14,300 bases of DNA from positions 1-14,300 of the forward strand of contig JAOXYB010033096.1 of NCBI GenBank assembly GCA_028565635.1, read 5' to 3'. Source of the stretch: Phoronis ovalis (taxonomy: Eukaryota; Phoronida; Phoronidae). The position numbers and the translations under genes were made by a program. Numbering within the stretch: the first letter of the stretch is position 1; the number at the start of each line of letters is the position of its first letter. Below, piece after piece: positions 8,301-14,300 of the stretch. Below the pieces are notes generated by a model. The model was not told the DNA's origin. It worked only from the letters and a program-made list of their open reading frames with translations, and made no database searches.

Positions 8301-10903
8301 TACTATAAATTCAAATATTCAAAGCTAATGTAGCTTTAGCTTGGTCATTAGCCAATTATAGGAAGTGAACTGTATGCACTCACCAATAATCCTCTCTGTG
8401 AGATATGTAAGGTCAAGGTCATAGTCCTCATCCACATATCGATCACGGCCCCTGCAAAAAACAAAAAATTATAAGCTAAAGCACCAACAGATATTATACA
8501 AGAGTATTATGTTTGAAGTACAATAATTAACATAATAAATGTTATGAAATTGATGCTACATTGGACAAAGAGTAAGTACCACTCCATTCGCATGCAAAGT
8601 GGACATTTAAAACACCAGAAGTGACAGATTTTCAAGAGTAACTTGGGATTGCATCTTTTTTCTTCCAATTTTCAAACGTCTATATTTTCGAAACGCTTTG
8701 AGCTACAGGTACCAAACTTAAGGTGTAAACTTAGTAGGGAGGGAGACATACAAAAATTAGGTAAGGAGTCAATGTGAGGTCAAATTTCAAAAATGTCTTA
8801 AAACCTTCAAAAAAACATCAAGCATTTGGAAGGAAATGGAAAAAGAAACACATATACAAAACTCGTAAATTTAAATTCTCAGTGTAGCAAACATAATTTA
8901 CAATTTTAATAATTTCACTAGACTGTCAGTAAAAAATGGCTCATATTTTATAAGGAAGTTTTTTACATCCACTACACATGTTATAGATACTGTTGTGTGT
9001 CTTTCACCAAACCAATGTTATCTGTGTTATATACTCCAATAAACAGTGACAGGCATAAAAAACTTTGTTTGTATTAGGCTCAGTCAAGCTTCTGTTAATC
9101 TTGTCTATGATCCTTTAAACTTAAAACCAAATGCAAGTTTTCCATGTACATGTTTGACATCACTTTACAGTACTTGGCAATAAGTACAAATTTCCTAGGG
9201 AACTACTATTTGTGCCAACTTTCAACAAGATGAAGAAAACATAATATCAAAATATTTTCAAAAAGGAAGTTGTTGCTTATTATAAGGTAATTATCAGTCA
9301 CTGAATTTTAATCTTTAAATTGATCAGATGTACAAGTAAAATCAGTGAGCTGCAAATTATGTAACATTCACATATACAAACAATGTATAAATTATTAACA
9401 TTTTATATTTAAAAATGTATGTTTGGGACTCATACAATATATAAGGTTATCATTTTTAGGTACTTTGTGTTGTCCATCTTTCTTGTCTTGTTTTTTTTTA
9501 TGTTTCAAAGAATGAATGAACTCTGACACAACACCAGAATTCTGATTTTTAAATAAGTGTACAAAACATTGCCAAAATGGAAACATATTAATAGATGTTT
9601 TCATCATGTCAAGTCATCAAGGTCATAAGAACATGTATTTTTTTAGAACTAATAATAGTAACCATATTCAAGTAACCGTTAACCCATATTCAACATTAAA
9701 TATAATAATTAGTTGCTGCACCTGTATTTTATATCCAGGAAAGAAGTATGATTGGATCATATATTAGGGCAAGGTACATGCAGGTGCCAATGATGTACAG
9801 TGCATAAGTACAGTGTTCATAAGGAGATGAACACATACGTTAAGTTACTTACTTGGCCACCATGTGCTTTAGACTGGTCATTATTCCTTTTGGTGCTGGT
9901 GGGGGAAGCTGCAAAAACAAAGAACAATATTAGAAAGCAGTCAAGAATTTAACGAAATTGTCACATTGTAAAACATTCATTCATCAGAAATAAAATATAT
10001 CAGAAGATACCTAACAATATTTTCAAAAAGCTCTTGAGGAAAGTATCTGCAAGTTCAGTTTTATCTTGCAATGAGCAAACAAAACATGTTACCTCTCCCT
10101 GCTCTTATAAGTTCACCTAATGATGTTTGGGCTGCAGACTTGCACAACTTTAACACAAAACACATATTTTGTTATGATGTAAAACATCTGCTTCTGTTTT
10201 TTCTCTTTGAACAATCAAATGCAATATGTATGTTTTATGCAGAAACAAAGCAACTGATGATATTCTAGTAAGTCTTTGTGACTTTTTACAGAATACTGAA
10301 CAAAGAGCCAACATGCATAAAAAGTAGCTATTGCTATTATTTGATGGATACACATCACTAAGTTCTATCCTTGTAAGTCCTTTTTACGGAAATAATATAC
10401 ATATGATTTATTTCAAAGTAAAGGCTAATGGATTTTTTCCCTGATGAAGAAATGTTGCAATGTTTTGCAAAGAAATAGTAGTTCCTGTGTAGTACAACAT
10501 GGTAAAAGGAAGGGTTTAACTGCTGTGATGTAAGCTCGTTCAGGGGTTCTGGACCCAGGATCTGACAGGGGGCAAACCTTTAACATTTTTGGGTAGTGTT
10601 ATTTATCTTTCATTGCACAATAGAACTAAACTGGTATAGAATTTTTAAAGCTGCTGTATAACTTAATGGTTAAAATATATTCTTTCTGTTCGAACAAATC
10701 AAATATATGTTAAGCAATTTCAGATTTTGAGTTACATGTGACTGTCCTCTTCAAGTAAAAATAATTAGATCTACACTTCATTAAAAACAGCAGAAACCAG
10801 AAAAAACCTGGACCTGCTTCTAACATATACTGTATAAGTTGATAAAATGATAACTTACTGCTTTCTGTAATGATGGCTGTGTTCTTAGAATCTCATGGGA
10901 GTG
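2231..10903 (-). CDS. TNS: Tensin, partial multi-exon gene (12 supported exons)
   Basis: The exons, in transcript order, are 10903-10859, 9908-9853, 8451-8384, 8058-7910, 7707-7520, 7203-6946, 6643-6375, 6143-6042, 5852-5670, 5302-4007, 3408-3367 and 2334-2231. They total 2760 nt, exactly 920 codons, and every junction keeps phase with GT-AG borders. The product has a PTEN-like phosphatase domain (about residues 75-250), a PTEN-type C2 domain (about 250-370), then a disordered linker with an LD-like motif and two helical segments. Landmarks shared with vertebrate tensins are [41 protein letters not shown] and GPIDGSLYA. Tensins link integrin adhesions to actin and to tyrosine-kinase signalling. 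The SH2 and PTB domains that normally end the protein are not in the window, so the model is incomplete at the 3' end and probably also at the 5' end. The family assignment is secure; orthology to a particular vertebrate paralogue is not decided. Confidence 0.95.
2335..3366 (-). other. Intron between tensin exons 12 and 13
   Basis: This 1032-base AT-rich intron contains a 57-bp tandem duplication at 2744-2857 and otherwise no coding or RNA-gene signal on either strand. Confidence 0.8.
2744..2857. repeat. 57-bp tandem duplication, two copies
   Basis: Copies at 2744-2800 and 2801-2857 begin CGATTACAGTAGTAGGAAAT and are identical except for one base (CCTGGTTATG against CCTGGGTATG). The near identity points to a recent duplication. 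Each copy also contains short inverted pieces (AGGAAA and TTTCCT). It lies in an intron, far from splice sites. Confidence 0.97.
3367..3408 (-). CDS. TNS: Tensin exon 12: 42-bp in-frame micro-exon
   Basis: This 42-bp exon, phase 1-1, encodes [14 protein letters not shown] (residues 896-909). The acceptor lies in a double AG (aataatag-ag|CT) after the tract gcttttcgcttttcttt; only the second AG gives the phase required by the preceding exon. The donor is CAAAG|gtattt. The peptide is Ser/Thr/Gln-rich with an SPSF proline-directed site, like the rest of the linker. Its small, frame-neutral size makes it a likely cassette exon. Confidence is lower than for its neighbours because the peptide is short and not specific to the family. 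Confidence 0.7.
3409..4006 (-). other. Intron between tensin exons 11 and 12
   Basis: A 598-base intron running from a strong gtaagt donor to the double-AG acceptor. Nothing else was recognised; open frames here are short and chance-like. Confidence 0.75.
4007..5302 (-). CDS. TNS: Tensin exon 11: large Ser/Thr/Pro/Gln-rich linker exon
   Basis: A single 1296-bp exon, phase 1-1, encodes about 432 linker residues (464-895). In order it has a Gly/Ser/Thr-rich start, an LD-like motif [10 protein letters not shown] (533-542), a Thr/Lys-rich stretch, proline-directed sites ([22 protein letters not shown]), and a Trp-plus-polyGln segment, [20 protein letters not shown], from about residue 667. A charged helix with [19 protein letters not shown] follows, then [44 protein letters not shown] and [14 protein letters not shown]. 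The acceptor ttatatag|GT sits after a short mixed tract, and the donor CAGG|gtaagt is strong. The frame stays open upstream of the acceptor to an ATG, but phase and family position favour the acceptor as the exon start. Linkers are the fastest-evolving part of tensins, and this one is likely disordered and phosphorylated. Confidence 0.95.
5303..5669 (-). other. Intron between tensin exons 10 and 11
   Basis: A 367-base AT-rich intron. The coding frame of exon 11 stays open for a short distance into it (to an ATG near 5333) but continues without family similarity. No other feature was seen. Confidence 0.85.
5670..5852 (-). CDS. TNS: Tensin exon 10: linker with conserved [11 protein letters not shown] motif
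   Basis: A 183-bp exon, phase 1-1, covers residues 403-463. The key segment [14 protein letters not shown] (around residues 430-443) matches the GPLDGSLYAKVKK landmark of vertebrate tensins; its SLYATV contains a Tyr in a context often phosphorylated in adaptor proteins. It is followed by [19 protein letters not shown]. The borders are cttgcttctttccag|AT and TTCTG|gttagt. The N-terminal part is acidic (VNENEEADQ). The sequence is low in hydrophobic residues and is likely disordered. Confidence 0.95.
6042..6143 (-). CDS. TNS: Tensin exon 9: start of the linker
   Basis: A 102-bp exon, phase 1-1, encodes [20 protein letters not shown] followed by [15 protein letters not shown] (residues 369-402, the last codon shared). 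RWDSYENF corresponds to the conserved RWDSYDNF just after the C2 domain in vertebrate tensins, so this short segment outside the folded domains is strongly kept. The acceptor is strong (ttcttgtttcag|CC). The donor ACACAG|gtttgt is weaker than its neighbours, which could favour regulated splicing. The stretch is acidic and carries a SPDP proline-directed site. Confidence 0.95.
6375..6643 (-). CDS. TNS: Tensin exon 8: main body of the C2 domain
   Basis: A 269-bp exon, phase 2 to 1, covers residues 279-369. Visible motifs are [61 protein letters not shown] and PHKIQ. All follow the tensin C2 pattern (LLKGD.L.KCYHKK, RDVIFR.QFHTCAI, FPDY.K.EFIFS..P.KIQG). The borders are gtttccag|TAA and TTCAAG|gtgagt. 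As in other PTEN-type C2 domains, there is no cluster of calcium-binding aspartates, so calcium-independent contact with membrane or protein is expected. Beyond the KIQ motif, folded-domain similarity ends. Confidence 0.98.
6644..6945 (-). other. Intron between tensin exons 7 and 8
   Basis: A 302-base intron with gtaagt and ttccag borders. No internal feature was seen. Confidence 0.95.
6946..7203 (-). CDS. TNS: Tensin exon 7: end of the phosphatase domain and start of the C2 domain
   Basis: A 258-bp exon, phase 2 to 2, covers residues 193-279. It begins [18 protein letters not shown], continues [17 protein letters not shown], and then enters the C2 domain with [15 protein letters not shown] and [18 protein letters not shown]. 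The borders are gtttttttcag|TGC and GTGTA|gtaagt. [16 protein letters not shown] is near-invariant in PTEN and tensin proteins and closes the phosphatase fold. The LHHV..HGIPNF segment opens the C2 beta sandwich, which in PTEN packs on the phosphatase and supplies membrane contacts. Being in phase 2-2, its loss would keep frame but delete the domain junction. Confidence 0.98.
7204..7519 (-). other. Intron between tensin exons 6 and 7
   Basis: A 316-base intron with gttact and tttttttcag borders, interrupting the phosphatase domain just after the P-loop helix. No internal feature was seen. Confidence 0.95.
7520..7707 (-). CDS. TNS: Tensin exon 6: catalytic core, WPD loop and [11 protein letters not shown]-loop
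   Basis: A 188-bp exon, phase 0 to 2, covers residues 131-193. It contains the WPD loop ([10 protein letters not shown], residues 134-143, Asp138) and the signature P-loop [10 protein letters not shown] (residues 169-178, nucleophile Cys170, Arg176), followed by [12 protein letters not shown]. The borders are atatgtttcag|GTA and GCAAG|gttact. The Cys-X5-Arg-Thr signature is complete, with the two lysines seen in PTEN-type lipid phosphatases. Vertebrate TNS1 has lost the catalytic Cys, whereas this protein keeps every residue expected for catalysis. Activity is therefore possible but is inferred from sequence only. Confidence 0.98.
7910..8058 (-). CDS. TNS: Tensin exon 5: N-terminal half of the PTEN-like phosphatase domain
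   Basis: A 149-bp exon, phase 1 to 0, covers residues 81-130. It runs from [20 protein letters not shown] through [20 protein letters not shown] to [10 protein letters not shown]. The borders are tctgtttttcag|CT and AACCAG|gttagt. The residues match the tensin consensus closely: [20 protein letters not shown]. This part forms the first strands and helices of the phosphatase fold, before the WPD loop. In PTEN the matching region carries the phosphoinositide-binding N-terminal part. The domain is normal length here, with no insertion or frameshift. Confidence 0.97.
8059..8383 (-). other. Intron between tensin exons 4 and 5
   Basis: A 325-base intron with gtgagt and tttttcag borders. No internal feature was seen. 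Confidence 0.95.
8384..8451 (-). CDS. TNS: Tensin exon 4: entry into the phosphatase domain
   Basis: A 68-bp exon, phase 2 to 1, encodes [20 protein letters not shown] followed by two Ile (residues 59-80). The borders are tttttttgcag|GGG and ATTG|gtgagt. The [12 protein letters not shown] segment is the hallmark first strand of the tensin, auxilin and PTEN phosphatase family (vertebrate tensins read ELDLVYVTERII; PTEN has a similar DLDLTYI stretch). It reads directly into AMSFPAKG in the next exon, another family landmark. The acidic YVDEDYD run lies just before the folded domain. Confidence 0.95.
8452..9852 (-). other. Intron between tensin exons 3 and 4
   Basis: A 1401-base AT-rich intron. 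A slightly different stretch at about 8640-8800 (with TATATTTTCGAAACGCTTTG and purine runs) may be an old dispersed repeat, but no ends or second copy are visible here. No coding signal was found on either strand. Confidence 0.85.
9853..9908 (-). CDS. TNS: Tensin exon 3: proline-containing N-terminal extension
   Basis: A 56-bp exon, phase 0 to 2, encodes [18 protein letters not shown] and two bases of the next Lys codon (residues 40-58). The borders are gtttttgcag|CTT and GCCAA|gtaagt, both strong. The junction with the exon at 8451 restores AAG (Lys) and reads [12 protein letters not shown]. The proline cluster LPPPAP may be a small SH3-type or EVH1-type contact, but that is speculation from composition. 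Two internal methionines (residues 49 and 55) are possible alternative starts if a promoter lies in the preceding intron. Short forms of vertebrate tensin also begin just before the DLDLVYVTERII-like motif. Confidence 0.85.
9909..10858 (-). other. Intron between tensin exons 2 and 3
   Basis: A 950-base intron. A locally GC-rich patch at about 10535-10580 (with GGTTCTGGACCCAGGATCTG and a following G-run) stands out from the AT-rich background and may be a repeat fragment. Opposed short open frames here look like chance. Confidence 0.7.
10859..10903 (-). CDS. TNS: Tensin exon 2: N-terminal extension
   Basis: This 45-bp exon is in phase 0-0 and encodes [15 protein letters not shown] (residues 25-39). 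The acceptor is a good pyrimidine tract, gttgtcttttgtag, and the donor is GCA|gtaagt. It joins without a frame break to the next exon, giving [11 protein letters not shown]. Because the length is a multiple of three with both ends in phase 0, it can be skipped without harming the frame. The segment lies upstream of the phosphatase fold, in the part of tensins that differs most between paralogues and promoters. I assign no function to it. Confidence 0.75.
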
Positions 10904-11260
10904 CTACAAAAGACAACAAAGAATGAATGCTATTCATAATGAAACAGATTTTAAATTAATGTAATAATCAAAGAAATTTCAGATTTTAAATTAATTTAAC
11001 ATTCTAAGCAATTTCAGACACAGAAGCAAATATATTAGTGCTTCATAAAAAATTGGCAAGAACTATAAATACATTTTAGGATTGATCAGAACAAGTCTCA
11101 TAATACTATCCTATATATAATTCACTTGATTAATATTGTTCAAACTTGCTTCAGCATAAAAAACCTTGTATATACTCAATCAGGCTAGTTTGTAACAAAA
11201 TCCTATAAACAAGAAAAGTAACATAATACTACCCACTACTACCTACAAACATCTCAGCAG

Positions 11261-11273
11261 AGGTCAAAGGTGT
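11261..11273 (+). promoter_or_regulatory. DR1-like nuclear receptor site
   Basis: AGGTCA-A-AGGTGT is two hexamer half-sites in direct orientation with one base between, close to the AGGTCA-N-AGGTCA site bound by RXR- and HNF4-type receptors. The second half-site has two mismatches. Position in a long 5' intron suits an enhancer, but a site this short arises by chance. Confidence 0.2.
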
Positions 11274-13235
11274 CAGTCAAAGATTGCACACCTGCAATTG
11301 TTTCGTGTTTGCAATTTGTTTTCAAGGCGAAAATGCCAAAAAAAACTCTAGGAATATTTTAACAGACAAAAAACCTACTATAGCAAAGTCATTTGCATTC
11401 ACATCCTGCATTGCATTGTCTACATCCAACATTTTGAAAACTTCAAGCAAAAAAACAAAGGTCAAATTTTGTTTTGTAAATTGTTTTCAACAAAAGTCAC
11501 TGGTAACTTTTTTAATTTCGCAAAATATATGTTTATAGTTCCTCTTCTTTATTATGATGCCAAGCAGATCAGACAACCACATACGCCGAGCATGGTTCAA
11601 GCTACGCGTTATACTATAGTATGTCACTTGTCCCAGCAGAATATACAACAAAGTTCTCAAATGAAAGACACAATTTTCCGAAGTATCTAAAACTGTTGGT
11701 CAAAACTGCTTGGGTAAATCAACACTGGAATACTAGACTAGGCTGCATTCACAAATGTGCTGTACACATTAGCAGTCACAGACACAAGCATCTGGTTTAA
11801 ACAAGCTGTGGATATGTTATGCACATCATACTATAATGCAATAACAATAAAACATAACAAATGGAAAGTTTTTGGAGCATGACAAACACCTAGGAGGCAC
11901 AACCTCATAAAAAGTTTAAATCAAGGCCTTGGTATCTATAAGTCAAATCTGAAAATTTCAATACAAAGTATCAAAAATACTCCATTCAATTTTGCCTCAG
12001 GAGCTTGAGCATGACATTTGTATTGTATTTACATGTAGTTTATACTGCACACATCCATTCTTACAGCTTAATGCAAAAATAAAACTAAGTTCAAAGACCA
12101 AAACCATGGAATCTAACACCTGCTGCTATATTAACTCTTTTGAATGCTCAATCAAACAGGTAAAAATACACATTTTACATAAACTATCATTCAAATAGAT
12201 AGGGGGGAAAATTTAGCTTCAAGAATAGACAGCAAACGTAACCATCACAAAGCGAAGCAGAAAAATGCTGTGTAAGCAAGAGACGAAGTACTGGAGCTTC
12301 TTACAGTGGATACAGAGGCTTGGCTGGATGAGGTCAAATACAGTAATAAGTCAAGTGACCTCTTTGTATCATTATTTCAGAACAGGTGCTTAACAGGTAG
12401 ACACTGTTAACTTTCATTAACTGTCAATGTGGGTGTCTCAATAACAAAATACTTTATTTATTATGTTTTGTAGAATTTAAATGTGTAAACAACATTGGTT
12501 TTAAGAAATTAAAAGCAGAAATCCAACATATTTGTTTGTTTCAAAACCACAATTCAACCAACTAATATTGCATTCCTTTATAATAACAATACACTGGCAT
12601 AATGTTTGTAAACATCAACATCCAAATAATACATTTTATGTTTAATGTCAAATAGCTGCATGATGAGATAATTCTTAGCTTCTCATAAATTTCTGACAAG
12701 AAAGTCTTATATTTTTATTTTATGACTAATGCATCCCATTCGGCATACCTGTTTCTAACCATTGTTTGGAATACCCAATCTCAGTCAAAAATCCAGTCCA
12801 AAATTCTACCAAACTAATAGACAGCTAAGAGGACTTAATTTTTTTAGAAACATACTTTCAAAACTAGTTGTCATATTACTGAGAGAACCCATTCAGTCCC
12901 AGGAGCCACCCTATCATAATTGGCTGTAATAATACAGCTAAGTAGGGCAATTAATTGGGGTTCAAAGCCTGCTCAATTTTCTCCCTCAATATTATTCAAT
13001 TAAGCTGTCTGGACATTAGTGGATCCTGCATTCATGTATATGTAAACCTCTTTGAATAAGTAAGTCTCTTCCCCATTTAGCAGGAATTTTCATAGATATA
13101 TTAATGTGGAAAAAGTGTGTAGGTAGGAGATTTGACAGCTTGTTTATTGTAGATATGAAAAAAAAGTAGACTGAACTTGAGAACAGGTGTCTGTGCCCAG
13201 GATTTGTAGAATATTTGTGATGTGCAGTATGCATG

Positions 13236-13336
13236 CATGTTCCGGGGAATTCCTCCATAAGAACAACACGAAAAATATTATTAATAAATGATCATAAATC
13301 TTTGTGTTGTTCTTATGGAGGAAGTACCATGTTCCG
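13236..13336. mobile_element. Small fold-back element with 20-bp perfect inverted repeats
   Basis: TTCCTCCATAAGAACAACAC at 13250-13269 is the exact reverse complement of 13304-13323, with a 34-base AT-rich spacer. The pair is flanked by a 9-bp direct repeat, CATGTTCCG, at 13236-13244 and 13328-13336. Inverted repeats inside a short direct duplication are the layout of a miniature inverted-repeat transposable element; a 9-bp duplication would suit a Mutator-like transposase. The outermost bases of the two arms do not match, so the ends are uncertain. A transcribed hairpin, including a microRNA-like precursor, is an alternative. Confidence 0.5.
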
Positions 13337-13369
13337 TGTGCGTACGTGTCTCTGTGACGTGTGCTTGGG

Positions 13370-13377
13370 TATATAAG
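13370..13377 (+). promoter_or_regulatory. TATA-box-like motif on the plus strand
   Basis: TATATAAG follows a locally GC-richer stretch with GTACGTG and TGACGTG (CRE or E-box-like) at about 13342-13361. The arrangement resembles a core promoter reading to the right, but no plus-strand gene is visible downstream within the window. It could also be chance or part of a repeat next to the fold-back element. Confidence 0.2.
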
Positions 13378-13753
13378 AGCATTTGTGTATGCTTCATAAG
13401 TATGTGATAATACTAATTGGACTAGTGTTAACATTTGTTACCAAAGGAACTTGTACCATTGCGTACCTATGGGTTCAACAGACATCTCAGCACAAATACA
13501 GAAAACATAAAATATTTTAAAATTTCACCTTTAAATGCCTTGGTATTTCTAGATAAAAGGTTCATAACTGCCATCCAGTCACTGGAACACTGCATGCAGA
13601 CAATACAGTAAGTTGATAGTGAAATAAACAACTTCATAATAATAAGTGAAATTAAAAAATAGCCAGACCGGTAAAGCATGGAATGAAACATTCAGAAAAA
13701 AATCTCATTAATCAGAACAGGTAGAATTAGCTTCAATAACGAAAAAAACTTAC

Positions 13754-13825
13754 TGACACAACACTTTCAACAAAGACATAACAACCACTAATGACTGAAT
13801 ATACTAATAAATCTTCACCATACAT
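13754..13825 (-). CDS. Candidate first coding exon of the tensin gene
   Basis: An ATG at 13825-13823 opens 24 codons (MYGEDLLVYSVISGCYVFVE and four more residues, SVVS) ending exactly at a consensus donor, TCA|gtaagt. The phase (0) matches the phase-0 start of the exon at 10903. An in-frame TAA lies upstream at about 13880, and a TATAAG motif sits near 13887-13882 on the same strand, about 60 bases before the ATG. Against it, a 24-codon open stretch is common by chance, the phase match alone has a one-in-three chance, and I recognise no family similarity in the peptide. The true first exon could lie beyond 14300, or translation could begin at Met49 or Met55 in the exon at 9908-9853. This is an inference only. 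Confidence 0.3.
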
Positions 13826-14300
13826 GAGAGAGATAAATACCCAATAAACTGGACTGATTATTACTGGCTGGGATTTGGTAGCTTATATTACCTAATGTGT
13901 CAAATTTATATTCTGCCTCAGGTAAACACTAACCTATGTGAAACATAGTAGAAAAGATTGTACATTATCTAACTAACAATCAAATGAAAGTATTATAAAA
14001 TTATATTAAAATACTCCTGGATGTACTGCATGCAGAGCTATGCTTGACAGAAGAAAGGGATTGACCACTAAGGCCAAACAGTTTCTTTGTGCAACAGGAT
14101 GTTTATATACATTTTAACAAATCCTATTTTGATAGTTTGATACATCTGCCACAAGCTTCATCAGAAGTTATAGAAAAGTCACTGTAGGTATTCCTGGCAC
14201 TCACAGGGTATTAGTCCTACAGTTCCCGGGGGGGGGTACTCAGGTTATTTTTTGGTGGGGGTGTGCAGCCGAGTTGAAAATTTTGGATTTGGATTGTATA
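13826..14300. other. Region upstream of the candidate first exon
   Basis: This is AT-rich sequence without coding signal. A minus-strand TATAAG at 13887-13882 could serve the candidate first exon. From about 14222 the composition changes to a CCC plus nine-G run and a TGGTGGGGG stretch, perhaps the beginning of a dispersed repeat cut by the window edge. Confidence 0.5.
14225..14300. repeat. G-rich stretch at the window edge, possible dispersed repeat start
   Basis: CCC followed by nine G (14228-14236), then GTACTC-like and GGTGGGGGTGTGCAGCCGAG text, differs sharply from the AT-rich flank. G-run openings with GTACTC recur at the ends of dispersed repeats in some marine invertebrate genomes, but this is a recollection of pattern only. 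The element is cut at 14300, so neither its class nor its length can be judged. Confidence 0.3.

Larger units (their letters stand above)
10904..13753 (-). other. Long intron or 5' non-coding region upstream of exon 2
   Basis: These 2850 bases carry no supported coding sequence. They hold a nuclear-receptor-like direct repeat at 11261-11273, a fold-back element at 13236-13336 and a plus-strand TATA motif at 13370-13377. If the candidate first exon is real this is intron 1; otherwise part of it may be 5' flanking DNA. Open frames up to 96 codons occur on both strands without family similarity. Confidence 0.6.

Noticed and set aside
8405-8423. AGGTCAAGGTCA on the plus strand as a nuclear receptor site
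   Set aside because: It lies inside tensin exon 4 and is explained by the codons for the conserved DLDLTY segment.
11233-11296. A possible minus-strand exon between a tgcag acceptor and a gtagta donor
   Set aside because: All three frames contain stops inside the stretch.
11284-11690. Two overlapping plus-strand open frames of 84 and 73 codons
   Set aside because: Both are Lys/Asn/Phe-rich, start at arbitrary ATGs in AT-rich DNA, lack splice or domain signals and lie in a tensin intron.
13016-13434. Minus-strand open frames of 80 and 96 codons across the fold-back element
   Set aside because: They overlap each other in different frames, run through the inverted repeat and show no family motif, so they are most likely chance.
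13467-13691. A 74-codon minus-strand frame rich in hydrophobic residues
   Set aside because: It looks like one or two membrane segments, but this composition is expected from AT-rich DNA. No start context, splice phase or homologue supports it.
1-14300. tRNA genes, CRISPR arrays, bacterial operons or viral genes
   Set aside because: No cloverleaf with internal promoter boxes, no regularly spaced repeat series and no viral or prokaryotic protein motif was found. The window is an ordinary intron-rich animal gene region.

Overview
The window is AT-rich animal (metazoan) genomic DNA carrying most of one gene, a tensin, on the minus strand. The case rests on twelve small exons (42 to 1296 bp) joined by GT-AG introns whose reading phases agree at every junction. 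Together they give a 920-codon open reading frame with a PTEN-like phosphatase domain, a PTEN-type C2 domain and a long Ser/Pro/Gln-rich linker. Tensins are animal focal-adhesion adaptors, so the source is an animal. The base composition, intron sizes and an intact catalytic cysteine would suit a marine invertebrate, but the sequence does not name the phylum.

Layout, read 5' to 3' along the gene (right to left in the window). 13826-14300 is upstream or intronic sequence and ends in a G-run that may begin a dispersed repeat. 13825-13754 is a candidate first coding exon (24 codons, phase-compatible, unproven). A 2.85 kb intron follows, with a small fold-back element (13236-13336) and a plus-strand TATA motif. 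Exons 2-4 (10903-8384) encode a proline-containing N-terminal extension. Exons 5-6 (8058-7520) carry the phosphatase core, including the [10 protein letters not shown] loop. Exons 7-8 (7203-6375) finish the phosphatase fold and encode the C2 domain. Exons 9-12 (6143-3367) are four consecutive phase 1-1 exons making the linker, dominated by a 1296-bp exon. Exon 13 (2334-2231) encodes a coiled-coil-like helix. The rest, 1-2230, has no recognisable SH2 or PTB exon. It holds a candidate terminal exon (1967-1890), a tandem hairpin repeat near the left edge and otherwise plain AT-rich DNA.

In the family, the phosphatase-C2 half binds membranes or actin-associated partners, and the linker and C-terminal SH2-PTB half connect to signalling proteins and integrin tails. 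The C-terminal half is not visible here. It either lies beyond position 1 or is absent from a short isoform. Residue numbers below use a 944-residue model that includes the candidate first exon; without it, subtract 24. No convincing second protein-coding gene, RNA gene, intact transposon or CRISPR array was seen.
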